The notes below the pieces were generated by a model. It had not been told where the DNA came from and searched no databases. It worked only from the letters and a program-made list of their open reading frames with translations. Shown one piece after another: positions 15,789 to 23,665 of a stretch of 26,230 nt of DNA; the first letter of the stretch is position 1; the number at the start of each line of letters is the position of its first letter. The DNA is from Christensenella sp. UBA3857 (GTDB lineage Bacteria > Bacillota > Clostridia > Christensenellales > CAG-138): NCBI GenBank assembly GCA_002392505.1, contig DGHD01000053.1, forward strand, positions 13,910 through 40,139, read 5' to 3'. The position numbers were made by a program, and so were the translations under genes.

Positions 15789-17297
15789 ATGAGCCTTTTC
15801 AAAAAGCAATTCATGCGCCCCGACGACGGGGACGATATCGAGATCGCGGCGGACGGGATAGTGATAGAGCCCCCCGCGGATGCGGCAGAGCCCGCGCTCG
15901 AGGAGGCGGAGGAGCCCGCGCCCGAGGAGACGGCAGAGCCCGCGCACGAGGAGGCGGAGGAGCCCGTCGCCGATGAGGATGAGATCGTTACCGAAGAGGA
16001 AGCGATCGACATTTCGCCGGAGGTCGCGAAGACGGCGGTATTTCCCGTCGTCGACAAGCCCCCGCAGATCAATATGAACACGCAGGAGATCGAGATAACG
16101 CGTGAGATCGTGCTGGACGACAGCATGATCAAGGACGCGAAAAAAGGCAAAAAGCGCAGGAAGATGGATCCCGCGAAGAAGGAAAAGCTCCTTAAAACTT
16201 GGAGCAAGATTAGCCCCGCCGCGGCGTTTATCTGCGCGCTCCTTATAACGCTTATAGTTGTAAGGGTCGGCGTAAAGGTCGTTTATAACAAGCTCGCGCA
16301 GCCTGTCGACCCATCCGATCCCACGCCCGTAGTGGTGGAGATCCCCAAGGGCAGCGGCGCTTCCGCGATAGCGAAGATACTCTACGAAGCGGGCGGCGAG
16401 GGTAATCCCGGGCTCATAAAGAACAAGGCGGTGTTCAAGGTCTACGTCGACTTCATGAACAAATCGTCCGGACTCAAGGCGGGGACGTACATACTTTCCC
16501 GCAACATGAGCATCAGCGATATTGTAAACATCATCTGTACGGGCAATCCGCCGAGGGCTTCCGTCAAGTTCACCATTTCGGAGGGCATGACGGTGGAGTC
16601 GATCGCCAATAAGCTCGTTGAAAAGGGCATACTCAAATCCGGCGACAGGTTCCTGGAGCTGTGCAAAACGGGCAAAGCCTTCACAAACAGCCATTGGTTC
16701 GTGAAGCAGCTCGTCGACGAGGGCAGACCCGACCGCGTCTATATGCTGGAGGGCTACCTCTTCCCCGATACTTACGAGGTCTATGAGGACGCCACGGAGG
16801 AAGAGATCATTACAAAGATGCTCGACCGCTTCAACGAGATCTACTCGAGGAAGTACATCGAGCGCGCGGAAGAGCTCGACCTTACCATGGACCAGGTGGT
16901 CATACTCGCATCCATTATAGAAAAGGAAGCGAAGCCCTTCGACTTCAACAAGGTCTCCGCGGTCTTCTATTCGAGGACGGCGCTCGATATGCCCCTCTAC
17001 TCCGACGCGACCCTCGGCTATATCTTAAAGACCAACGCGATGGAGTTCTCTCCGGCGGAGCTCGATACCGATTCCCCCTATAACACCTATAAGTACAAGG
17101 GACTGCCCGCCGGACCCATTTCGAATCCCGGCGTCGCCGCGATAGAGGCCGCCCTCTATCCCAACGAGCAGTACATAGAGGAAGGCTACCTCTTCTTCTG
17201 CCTTATGGATCCCAACACCGGCGCGCTCGTATTCGCCAAGACCGCGGAGGAGCATGCCGCCAACGTTGAAAAGTACAGACCGCTCTGGGGCAATTGA
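15789..17297 (+). CDS. mltG: Endolytic transglycosylase MltG (YceG-like)
   Basis: MltG cuts growing peptidoglycan strands near the membrane and so sets glycan length. The 502-aa protein has a long acidic cytoplasmic N-terminus (about 10-115), a basic patch (KKGKKRRK, 118-125), one membrane helix (about 143-166) and an extracellular YceG domain. Visible motifs are EGYLFPDTYEV (321-331), ASIIEKEA (374-381) with the likely catalytic glutamate E378, and LPAGPISNPG (439-448). Within the N-terminus, residues 33-60 are imperfect tandem repeats of an EPA-x-EE unit. The start ATG has AAAGGA 6 nt upstream. It precedes a U32-family gene, the same neighbourhood as yrrL-yrrN/O in Bacillus subtilis but without trmR (yrrM) between. 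Confidence 0.93.
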   Translation: MSLFKKQFMRPDDGDDIEIAADGIVIEPPADAAEPALEEAEEPAPEETAEPAHEEAEEPVADEDEIVTEEEAIDISPEVAKTAVFPVVDKPPQINMNTQEIEITREIVLDDSMIKDAKKGKKRRKMDPAKKEKLLKTWSKISPAAAFICALLITLIVVRVGVKVVYNKLAQPVDPSDPTPVVVEIPKGSGASAIAKILYEAGGEGNPGLIKNKAVFKVYVDFMNKSSGLKAGTYILSRNMSISDIVNIICTGNPPRASVKFTISEGMTVESIANKLVEKGILKSGDRFLELCKTGKAFTNSHWFVKQLVDEGRPDRVYMLEGYLFPDTYEVYEDATEEEIITKMLDRFNEIYSRKYIERAEELDLTMDQVVILASIIEKEAKPFDFNKVSAVFYSRTALDMPLYSDATLGYILKTNAMEFSPAELDTDSPYNTYKYKGLPAGPISNPGVAAIEAALYPNEQYIEEGYLFFCLMDPNTGALVFAKTAEEHAANVEKYRPLWGN

Positions 17298-17316
17298 AGC
17301 CGGAAGGACGCTCAAT

Positions 17317-18651
17317 ATGACCAAGCTCGAGCTGCTCGCTCCCGCGGGCAATACGGAAAGGTTCAAAACCGCGATAAGATACGGCGCGGACGCCGTCTAT
17401 TTGGGTCTGCCCGCGTTTTCGCTCCGGAACCTTGCGGATAATTTCAGCCTCGAAACCCTGCCGGAAACGGTCGGATACGCGCATGACCGCGGCGTAAAGG
17501 TGTTCGTCACGGTCAATTCCTTCGTGCGGGAGGCGGAGCTTGAGCCCCTTCGCGAAACGCTGCGCCTTCTCCCCGGCACCGGGGCGGACGCGCTCATAGT
17601 CAACGACCCCGCCGTGATATCGATCTGCCGGAGGGAGATCCCCCAAATGCCGCTCCACCTTTCCACACAGGCGAACACCCTTAATTCGGAAACGGCAAAA
17701 TTCTGGTTCGATCAGGGAGTAAAAAGGATAGTCCTCGCAAGGGAGCTCACGCTTGACGAGGTCAAGCGCATCCGCGACAATACCCCCGAAGAGCTCGAGC
17801 TCGAGGTATTCGTCCACGGCGCAATGTGCGTCAGCTACTCGGGCAGATGCCTCCTGTCGAATTACATCGACGGGCGCGACTCCAACCGCGGCGAGTGCGT
17901 GCAGCCCTGCCGCTGGAAGTACGAATTCCGCGAAGCCGGAAAGAACGGCGAATGGTTCGGGCTCGAGGAGGACGCCTCGGGGAGCTATATCCTGAATTCC
18001 CGCGATATGTGCCTCGCCCCGTATCTTAAGGAGATCGCGGACGCGGGCGTTTCCTGCATCAAGATAGAGGGCAGGATGAAGTCCATACTCTACGTCGCGA
18101 CCGCCGTGAACGCCTACCGAATGGCGCTCTCCGGCGCGCCGACCGAAACCGTGATGAAGGAGCTTTTAAGGCTCTCCCACCGTCCGTACACAACGGGCTT
18201 CGCCTTCCGCGAGAGCGAAAAATGCAGAGAAAGCAAGTCCGGAGAGACCAAAAGCCTTCCCCTTGGGGGGAAGGTGTCAGCGGAGCTGACGAATGAGGGG
18301 TATGATTTTTACGGAATTTCCAAGGGAAATTTCAACGCCGTTTACGGGCAGAACCCCGGGGAGCTCATGGAGTACGAGACCGGCGGCTACACGCAGGAGG
18401 CGAAGATCGCCGCTGTCGTGCTCGAATACGACGGGGAAAAGCGCGAAGCCCTCATAGAGCAGCGCAATAACTTCAGGCTCGGCGAAAGCCTCAATATCCT
18501 CGCCCCGTCCGACGTAACGCGCTCGTTTACCGTCTCCGCCATCCGCACGGAGGAGGGGGAGAGCCGCGATTCCGCTCCCCATCCCAAGGAAAGGCTTTGG
18601 ATCGCCTGCCCGGAACCGGTCGCCCCGGGTGATATACTCAGGCAGCTTTAG
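17317..18651 (+). CDS. U32 peptidase-family protein, probable tRNA hydroxylase TrhP
   Basis: This 444-aa protein has the U32 signature: ELEVFVHGAMC (161-171), SGRC (175-178) and GECVQPC (192-198), whose four cysteines likely bind an iron-sulfur cluster. Members next to mltG (Bacillus YrrN/YrrO; E. coli YegQ) are TrhP proteins that use prephenate to hydroxylate U34 of tRNA. That role is inferred from family and neighbourhood. The start is ATG at 17317 with GGAAGGA 8 nt upstream; an earlier in-frame ATG at 17254 lies inside mltG and would add 21 unlikely residues. Residues about 311-328 are encoded by a palindromic repeat inserted in frame after SHRPYTTGFAF, a place where relatives have only a short link. 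The active-site half is upstream of it and intact. Confidence 0.85.
   Translation: MTKLELLAPAGNTERFKTAIRYGADAVYLGLPAFSLRNLADNFSLETLPETVGYAHDRGVKVFVTVNSFVREAELEPLRETLRLLPGTGADALIVNDPAVISICRREIPQMPLHLSTQANTLNSETAKFWFDQGVKRIVLARELTLDEVKRIRDNTPEELELEVFVHGAMCVSYSGRCLLSNYIDGRDSNRGECVQPCRWKYEFREAGKNGEWFGLEEDASGSYILNSRDMCLAPYLKEIADAGVSCIKIEGRMKSILYVATAVNAYRMALSGAPTETVMKELLRLSHRPYTTGFAFRESEKCRESKSGETKSLPLGGKVSAELTNEGYDFYGISKGNFNAVYGQNPGELMEYETGGYTQEAKIAAVVLEYDGEKREALIEQRNNFRLGESLNILAPSDVTRSFTVSAIRTEEGESRDSAPHPKERLWIACPEPVAPGDILRQL
18250..18300 (+). repeat. Palindromic interspersed-type repeat inserted in frame in the U32 gene
   Basis: Two adjacent perfect inverted repeats lie here: CCTTCCCC (18255-18262) with GGGGAAGG (18267-18274), and GTCAGC (18276-18281) with GCTGAC (18285-18290), followed by a GAATGAGGGG tail. 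The pattern resembles REP-like repeats that I recall as common between genes in gut Clostridia. Here it sits inside a coding region, keeps the frame and contains no stop. A degenerate match to the tail lies just after the same gene. Confidence 0.65.
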
Positions 18652-18720
18652 CCGACTGATGAGGGGCGCCGTCAAAGCAGTTGATCCTTCTCATTAGCTG
18701 AAAGGTCAATCATCCCCCAA
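18652..18720 (+). repeat. Intergenic stretch with a decayed copy of the repeat tail
   Basis: Positions 18652-18667 (GCCGACTGATGAGGGG) match the tail of the repeat at 18285-18300 at 13 of 16 bases. The rest of the stretch has partial dyads (CAGCT/AGCTG, ATGAG/CTCAT) but no T tract, so I do not call a terminator for the long plus-strand gene run here. Confidence 0.35.
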
Positions 18721-18725
18721 TATGC

Positions 18726-18731
18726 TATAAT
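18726..18731 (+). promoter_or_regulatory. Candidate -10 box upstream of the membrane protein and pgk-tpi
   Basis: A perfect TATAAT lies 60 bp before the small membrane protein gene. The expected -35 position (around 18703-18709) has no good TTGACA match. It is the only promoter candidate upstream of pgk-tpi after the U32 gene, so it may serve both genes. Confidence is limited by the missing -35. Confidence 0.4.
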
Positions 18732-18755
18732 CAAGCTGTAAAGGGTCAAAACCCA

Positions 18756-18796
18756 TATAAACATGAAACTAATTTGCAGGAGAAAGAAAGCATGAA
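18756..18796 (+). repeat. Direct repeat, left copy (upstream of small membrane gene)
   Basis: This segment, from TATAAA through the ribosome binding site to the first codons of the small membrane gene, matches 19106-19147 at about 34 of 42 positions with one gap. Shared blocks include TATAAA, ATGAAAC, AATTT, GGAG and the ATGAA start. The two copies flank the small membrane gene. Confidence 0.6.
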
Positions 18797-19127
18797 ACAC
18801 GCAAAAGCAAAGATGACGATCGTTTCGCTCATCCCGTTCATACTTTTCTTTGCTGCGGGAATAATGGAGGCAATTGTTGCAATAGGGTACAAGATCAATC
18901 CCTATCATTGGTTTGAACACCCGCTCACCATTGTTGTGGCGCTGCTGGCTATCGCGGGGATGATCGCATCCGTTGTGTGCTTTGTCTGTGTCAGGATAAT
19001 GCTCAAAGTGTCGGGTGAATCTGCTCCTTTTGCCGAGGTCATGTCGATAATTGGGCTGTTGTTGCCCGTGGTGATCATCTTGGTACTTGTGATTCGTGAA
19101 CTAATTATAAATATGAAACAAATTTAA
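18792..19127 (+). CDS. Small three-helix membrane protein, function unknown
   Basis: This 111-aa protein is not one I recognise. After a basic start (MKHAKAKM) it has three hydrophobic segments, about 9-30, 43-68 and 79-103, and ends INMKQI. The start is ATG at 18792, supported by AGGAGA 8 nt upstream; the earlier in-frame TTG at 18774 overlaps that site and is rejected. Codon use looks more mixed and AT-richer than the neighbouring housekeeping genes. It lies 15 bp before pgk-tpi and is flanked by a direct repeat that includes both ribosome binding sites, which suggests later insertion into the pgk leader. It is probably cotranscribed with pgk-tpi. Confidence 0.7.
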   Translation: MKHAKAKMTIVSLIPFILFFAAGIMEAIVAIGYKINPYHWFEHPLTIVVALLAIAGMIASVVCFVCVRIMLKVSGESAPFAEVMSIIGLLLPVVIILVLVIRELIINMKQI

Positions 19128-19147
19128 CGGAGGAAATAAATCATGAA
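19106..19147 (+). repeat. Direct repeat, right copy (end of small membrane gene to pgk start)
   Basis: This is the second copy of the repeat at 18756-18796. It covers the last codons of the small membrane gene (NMKQI and stop), the GGAGG site and the first codons of pgk-tpi. The spacing between copies is 350 bp. Confidence 0.6.
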
Positions 19148-21077
19148 CAAAATGACGGTCAAGGATCTTAACGTAACCGGCAAGCGCGTACTCGTGCGCG
19201 TCGACTTCAACGTGCCCCTTAACAAGGAGCTCAGGATCGACGACGAGAGCCGTATTATAGGCGCTCTCCCCACGATCAAATACCTTGTAGAGCGCGGCGC
19301 AAAGGTCATCCTCTGCTCGCATCTCGGACGTCCCAAGGGCAAGTTCGTTCCCGAAATGAGCCTTAAGCCCGTGGCGAACAGGCTTCAGGAGCTCCTGCCC
19401 GACGTTAACGTGGTTTTCGCGAACGACGTTATCGGCGAAGACGCGAAGGCGAAGGTCGAGGCGCTCAAGGAGGGCGAGATAGTGCTTCTTGAGAATCTGC
19501 GCTTCCATGCCGAGGAGGAGAAGAACGATCCCGAATTCGCAAAGAAGCTCGCTTCCTATGCCGATATCTACGTTTCCGACGCGTTCGGCACCGTGCACCG
19601 CGCCCATGCTTCCACCGTGGGCGTAGCCGATTATCTGCCCGCCGTATGCGGCTTCCTCATCGAGAAGGAGCTCGGCTTCATGGGCAAGGCGCTCGAGGAT
19701 CCGGACCGTCCCTTCGTCGCAATACTCGGCGGCAAAAAGGTCGGCGACAAGATCGGCGTCATCACCAACCTGCTGGGTAAATGCGATACGCTGCTCATCG
19801 GCGGCGCAATGAGCTATACCTTCTACCGCGCGATGGGGCTTAACGTGGGCAACTCCCTCGTTGACGAAGCCTCCATCGAGCTTGCCAAGTCCCTTATGGA
19901 CGCCGCCAAGGAGAAGGGCGTGCGCCTGATGCTCCCGATCGACTGCGTCGTCGCTTCCGAATTCTCCGAAGCTGCCGAGATCAAGACCGTGCCCTATGAC
20001 GCCATGCCCGACGGGTTCGAGGGTCTCGATATCGGCGAAGCCACCGCTAAGCTCTACGGCGATATCATCAAGGAAGCCAAGACCGTCGTCTGGAACGGTC
20101 CGATGGGCGTTTTCGAGATGGCTCCCTTCGCGAAGGGCACCGAGGCGGTCGCTCTCGCCTGTGCGGAGTGCCACGGCAAGACCATCATCGGCGGCGGCGA
20201 TTCCGCTTCCGCGGTCAACAAGTTCGGTCTCGGCAGCAGGATGAGCCATATCTCCACCGGCGGCGGCGCCTCCCTCGAGTTCCTGGAGGGCAAGGTGCTT
20301 CCCGGCGTAGCGGCGCTGAATGACAAAACGGCGCGCCGCAAGCTCATCGCCGGAAACTGGAAGATGAACATGACCCCCTCCGAGGCGGTCTCCCTCGTCA
20401 AGGAGCTGCTTCCCCTCGTAAAAGAGGCGGAGGCGGAGGTCGTCGTCTGCCCGCCTTACGTCGATATCCCCTTCGTCGCGCCCCTCTTAAAGGGCTCCAA
20501 CGTCCGCCTTGGCTCCCAGAGCATCCATTGGGCGGAAAAGGGCGCCTTCACCGGCGAGATCAGCGCGAAGATGCTTCTCGAGCTCGGCGTTGAGTACGCC
20601 ATCATCGGTCACAGCGAGCGCCGTCAGTACTTCGGCGAAACGGATGAGAGCGTAAACGCCCGCATAAAGGCGGCTCTCGGCGCGAATATCACCCCCATCG
20701 TCTGCGTCGGCGAAACGCTCGAGCAGCGCGAGGCGGGCGTTACGGACGAGTTCCTTGCAACCCAGGTCAAGGGCGCGTTCGCGGGGATCGACGCGGATGA
20801 CGCGGCGAAGGTCGTAATAGCTTACGAGCCCATCTGGGCGATCGGCACCGGCAAGACCGCCTCCGATGAGGAAGCCGACCGCACCATCGGCGCGATCCGC
20901 AAGGTCTGCGGCGAGCTTTACGGCTGCGCGTTCGCGAAGAACGTACGCATCCTCTACGGCGGCTCCATGAACGCCAAGAACGCTCACGGCTTAAAGTCCA
21001 TGGAGAATATCGACGGCGGCCTCATCGGCGGCGCGAGCTTAAAGCCCGTTGATTTCAGCCACGTCGTACTGGACTGA
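19143..21077 (+). CDS. pgk-tpiA: Fused phosphoglycerate kinase-triosephosphate isomerase
   Basis: This 644-aa protein joins two glycolytic enzymes in one frame. Residues 1-395 are a complete [50 protein letters not shown] and GGGDSASAV. Residues 396-644 are a complete TPI: GNWKMN (404-409), the catalytic His490 in [11 protein letters not shown], the catalytic Glu562 in [12 protein letters not shown], and YGGSM near the end. There is no linker: PGK's usual end (VAALNDK) runs straight into [12 protein letters not shown]. Codon 396 is ACG (20328-20330) where a stand-alone TPI would have ATG. The start ATG has GGAGG 9 nt upstream. A PGK-TPI fusion is known from Thermotoga maritima; I am not certain how widespread it is in Clostridia. 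The next gene but one, gpmI, follows in the same pathway. Confidence 0.95.
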   Translation: MNKMTVKDLNVTGKRVLVRVDFNVPLNKELRIDDESRIIGALPTIKYLVERGAKVILCSHLGRPKGKFVPEMSLKPVANRLQELLPDVNVVFANDVIGEDAKAKVEALKEGEIVLLENLRFHAEEEKNDPEFAKKLASYADIYVSDAFGTVHRAHASTVGVADYLPAVCGFLIEKELGFMGKALEDPDRPFVAILGGKKVGDKIGVITNLLGKCDTLLIGGAMSYTFYRAMGLNVGNSLVDEASIELAKSLMDAAKEKGVRLMLPIDCVVASEFSEAAEIKTVPYDAMPDGFEGLDIGEATAKLYGDIIKEAKTVVWNGPMGVFEMAPFAKGTEAVALACAECHGKTIIGGGDSASAVNKFGLGSRMSHISTGGGASLEFLEGKVLPGVAALNDKTARRKLIAGNWKMNMTPSEAVSLVKELLPLVKEAEAEVVVCPPYVDIPFVAPLLKGSNVRLGSQSIHWAEKGAFTGEISAKMLLELGVEYAIIGHSERRQYFGETDESVNARIKAALGANITPIVCVGETLEQREAGVTDEFLATQVKGAFAGIDADDAAKVVIAYEPIWAIGTGKTASDEEADRTIGAIRKVCGELYGCAFAKNVRILYGGSMNAKNAHGLKSMENIDGGLIGGASLKPVDFSHVVLD

Positions 21078-21082
21078 GGAAT

Positions 21083-21124
21083 AAAAAACAAGCTTCGGGC
21101 GTCCGGCTGCGGGCGTCCGAAGCT
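21083..21124 (-). terminator. Orphan minus-strand terminator-like hairpin after pgk-tpi
   Basis: A 15-bp stem with a GCTG/CAGC tetraloop spans 21091-21124; the outer arms are AGCTTCGG and CCGAAGCT. On the minus strand it is followed by TTGTTTTTTATT, a classic terminator tail. On the plus strand no T tract follows. No minus-strand gene lies upstream of it, so it may block antisense transcription, or act as a stabilising hairpin between the pgk-tpi and lipoprotein cistrons. Confidence 0.5.
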
Positions 21125-21154
21125 GAAATGCGGCTTGATCGGAGGATGTGACTC

Positions 21155-21610
21155 GTGAAAAAATTCATGCCTTTACTTGTGAGCGTATCGCTCATCTGCG
21201 CCATGCTCATTACCCTTGCCGGATGCACCAAGAATAATTTGATGTCAGAAGATATCGAGCCGAAGATCGAGCAGATGCTCGATTACATTTCTGCGGGTGA
21301 TGAGGAAGGGGCATACTCCATGATGTATCCCGGGGAAGTGCCCGAAGAGGCTTTTCTTGATAATTTCGAAATCATCAGGAATTCCTTCCCCGTTCCCGAG
21401 GAGCATACCTTGTCGAGGAATACCTTTCGCTCCGTAACAGGCCTTGGCACCGAGGTCGTAAAGGAGTTTATCGGTGAGTATTATATCGCAGCCGCCGATC
21501 AGCGATTAAGGCTGACTGTTGAATGGAAGGAAACAAAAACCGAAAAGGGTTTTGTTTCTTTCAACATAATTAAAGAAATGGATCTCGCCTTTACCGGCGA
21601 AGATCGATAA
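21155..21610 (+). CDS. Small lipoprotein, function unknown
   Basis: This 151-aa protein has a lipoprotein signal peptide (MKKFMPLLVSVSLICAMLIT) ending in the lipobox LAGC, with Cys24 as the likely anchor residue. The rest is acidic, with PKIEQMLDYISAGDEEGAY near the start of the mature part. This resembles the general fold of small secreted NTF2-like or DUF4878-like proteins, but I do not make a firm family call. The start is GTG at 21155, with GGAGGA 8 nt upstream. The gene sits between pgk-tpi and gpmI with no promoter of its own that I can see, so it is probably cotranscribed. Its codon use is somewhat less GC-rich than its neighbours. Confidence 0.75.
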   Translation: MKKFMPLLVSVSLICAMLITLAGCTKNNLMSEDIEPKIEQMLDYISAGDEEGAYSMMYPGEVPEEAFLDNFEIIRNSFPVPEEHTLSRNTFRSVTGLGTEVVKEFIGEYYIAAADQRLRLTVEWKETKTEKGFVSFNIIKEMDLAFTGEDR

Positions 21611-21626
21611 CATTAAAGGAAACACA

Positions 21627-23168
21627 ATGAAAAAACTAACCGCACTTATAATACTCGACGGCTTCGGCTACCGTGAAGAGGCGGAGGATAACGCCGTCCG
21701 CATCGACGGTATAAAGAATATCCGCGCGCTCAAAAAGAAATATCCGCATACCCTTATCGGCGCATCGGGGCTCGACGTCGGTCTTCCCGACGGGCAGATG
21801 GGCAATTCCGAGGTCGGTCATATGAACCTCGGCGCGGGCAGGGTAGTATTCCAGGATTACCCCCGCATAGACAAAGCCATAAAGGACGGCGATTTCTTTG
21901 AAAATCCCGCCTTCAAAAAGGCTATGGAGAACTGCCTCGAGCATGATTCCGCCCTGCATCTTCTGGGCCTCTGCTCCGACGGCGGCATCCATTCCCGCCT
22001 CGGGCATATGTACGCGCTTCTTGAAATGGCAAAGCGCATAGGGCTTAAAAAGGTCTATATCCACTGCTTCATGGACGGGCGCGACACGCCCCCCACGAGC
22101 GGGCTCGATTACATAAAGGAGGTCGCCGCCAAATGCCGCGAGATCGGCGTGGGTGAGATCGCCACGGTCCAGGGACGCTTCTGGGGCATGGACCGCGACA
22201 AGCGTTACGAGCGCGTAAAGCTCGGCTTCGACGCTATCGTCAACGGAGAGGGCGTTTACGAGCCCGATCCCGTTACCGCCATGGAGCATTCCTATGCCAA
22301 CGGCAAAACGGATGAATTCGTCGTCCCCGCCGTCATCGTAAAGGACGGCGCGCCCGTCGCCGCGGTCAATGAGAACGACAGCGTCATTTTCTTCAATTTC
22401 CGCACCGACCGCCCGACCGAGATGACCGAGGCGTTCATTTTCGAGGACTATAATTACTTCGAGCGCAAACGCGGCTATATCAGGACGTACTACGTCTGCA
22501 TGACGCTCTACCGCGACGATTTCGCCGAGAAGGCGGATATCGCCTTCCGCCCGCTGCACTATGAGAACCTGCTCGGCGAATACGTCTCCCGCATGGGCAA
22601 AACGCAGCTCCGCCTGGCGGAGAGCGAAAAGAAGCGCCACGTCACGTTCTTCTTCAACGGCGGCACGGACGAGGTCTCGGAGGGCGAACAGCACGTGCTG
22701 ATCCCATCGCCCAAGGTGGAGACCTACGACCTCGCGCCCGAAATGCGCGCCTACGATATAACCGAGATCGCGCTGAAGGCGGTGCGTGAGCACAGGTTCG
22801 ATCTTCTCGTAATGAACTTCGCCAATCCCGATATGGTCGGGCATACGGCGGTAAAACCCGCCGTCATCGCCGCGGTGCACGCCGTGGACGAGTGCGTCGG
22901 CAGGCTCGTTGCCGAGATCGTCAGGGAGGGCGGCTCCTGCATCGTCACCGCCGATCACGGCAACTGCGAGACGATGGTCGAGAACGGCAAGCCCATGACC
23001 GCGCATACAACAAACCCCGTCCCCGTGATCTACGTCGCTTCCGACGCGGATGAAGTCACCCTCAAAAAGGGCGGCAAGCTCGGCAATATCGCCCCCACGC
23101 TGCTCGAAATGATGGGGCTCCCCAAGCCGAAGGAGATGACGGAGGACAGCCTGATCGTCCGCAAGTAA
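21627..23168 (+). CDS. gpmI: 2,3-bisphosphoglycerate-independent phosphoglycerate mutase
   Basis: This enzyme converts 3-phosphoglycerate to 2-phosphoglycerate with two manganese ions and a phosphoserine intermediate. The 513-aa protein has the metal-binding start LIILDGFGYRE (Asp11), the catalytic serine in QMGNSEVGHMN (Ser61), HCFMDGRDTPP, FFNFRTDRPTEMTEAF, and the second metal cluster in FANPDMVGHT and VTADHGNCE. Length is typical. The start ATG has AAAGGA 6 nt upstream, 16 bp after the lipoprotein gene. Together with pgk-tpi it covers successive steps of lower glycolysis. gap and eno are not in the window. Confidence 0.97.
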   Translation: MKKLTALIILDGFGYREEAEDNAVRIDGIKNIRALKKKYPHTLIGASGLDVGLPDGQMGNSEVGHMNLGAGRVVFQDYPRIDKAIKDGDFFENPAFKKAMENCLEHDSALHLLGLCSDGGIHSRLGHMYALLEMAKRIGLKKVYIHCFMDGRDTPPTSGLDYIKEVAAKCREIGVGEIATVQGRFWGMDRDKRYERVKLGFDAIVNGEGVYEPDPVTAMEHSYANGKTDEFVVPAVIVKDGAPVAAVNENDSVIFFNFRTDRPTEMTEAFIFEDYNYFERKRGYIRTYYVCMTLYRDDFAEKADIAFRPLHYENLLGEYVSRMGKTQLRLAESEKKRHVTFFFNGGTDEVSEGEQHVLIPSPKVETYDLAPEMRAYDITEIALKAVREHRFDLLVMNFANPDMVGHTAVKPAVIAAVHAVDECVGRLVAEIVREGGSCIVTADHGNCETMVENGKPMTAHTTNPVPVIYVASDADEVTLKKGGKLGNIAPTLLEMMGLPKPKEMTEDSLIVRK

Positions 23169-23208
23169 AAATATACCGTCCAAAGCGGCCCAAAAAAGCA
23201 AATAATGC

Positions 23209-23237
23209 TTGCAAAATGCGGCACACGGTGGTATAAT
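23209..23237 (+). promoter_or_regulatory. Sigma-A type promoter of secG
   Basis: TTGCAA (23209-23214), a 17-bp spacer and TATAAT (23232-23237) lie 35 bp before the secG start. No terminator hairpin with a T tract is visible between gpmI and this promoter. Confidence 0.8.
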
Positions 23238-23272
23238 GTCCGTCGCAGTTGATATTTTGAAAGGAAATAACT

Positions 23273-23578
23273 ATGGATATCTTAGAAATCGTCATCACTT
23301 TTCTGCTGCTCATCGCGGCTGTTCTTCTCGTGATCGTGGTCCTTCTTCAGGATTCCAAGAATTCGGGTCTCGGCAGCGCGTTCGGCTCCGAAAGCACCGC
23401 TCTCACCACCCGCGGTAAAAAGGCAAGCCGTGAAAAGCAGCTCCAGAAGCTGACTGTTATACTCGCCATCATCGTTGCGGTGCTTGCGATCATCATGCTG
23501 CTCATCCCCGCGTTCACCAAGTGGTTCACCCCCAAGACCACCAACGCGATGCTTGACGCGCTTCGCTATTACTTATAA
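23273..23578 (+). CDS. secG: Preprotein translocase subunit SecG
   Basis: SecG is the small auxiliary subunit of the SecYEG translocon. The 101-aa protein has two hydrophobic helices (about 5-25 and 59-79) separated by a loop with VVLLQDSKNSGLGSAFG, the characteristic SecG motif. AAAGGA precedes the ATG. It has its own promoter and is followed by a strong terminator, so it forms a single-gene transcript. In many Firmicutes secG is followed by rnr and smpB; here rnr (RNase R) is absent and smpB follows after the terminator. Confidence 0.95.
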   Translation: MDILEIVITFLLLIAAVLLVIVVLLQDSKNSGLGSAFGSESTALTTRGKKASREKQLQKLTVILAIIVAVLAIIMLLIPAFTKWFTPKTTNAMLDALRYYL

Positions 23579-23603
23579 TTCGGTAAAGCATAGTATTTCA
23601 ATG

Positions 23604-23643
23604 CACAGCGCTCGCAATAAGACTCCGGGCGCTGTGTTTTTTT
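23604..23643 (+). terminator. Intrinsic terminator of secG
   Basis: CACAGCGC (23604-23611) pairs perfectly with GCGCTGTG (23629-23636) across a 17-nt loop, followed directly by seven Ts (23637-23643). It lies 26 bp after the secG stop. Confidence 0.88.
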
Positions 23644-23665
23644 CCAAATGAAGGAGGCGCTTTTC

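Noticed and set aside
18774..18794. TTG start for the small membrane protein
   Set aside because: The TTG overlaps the ribosome binding site that serves the ATG at 18792, which gives a normal spacing.
20310..20340. Programmed frameshift at the PGK-TPI junction, as a way of making free PGK
   Set aside because: The two halves are in one continuous frame with no stop, and no slippery heptamer with a downstream structure was evident at the join.
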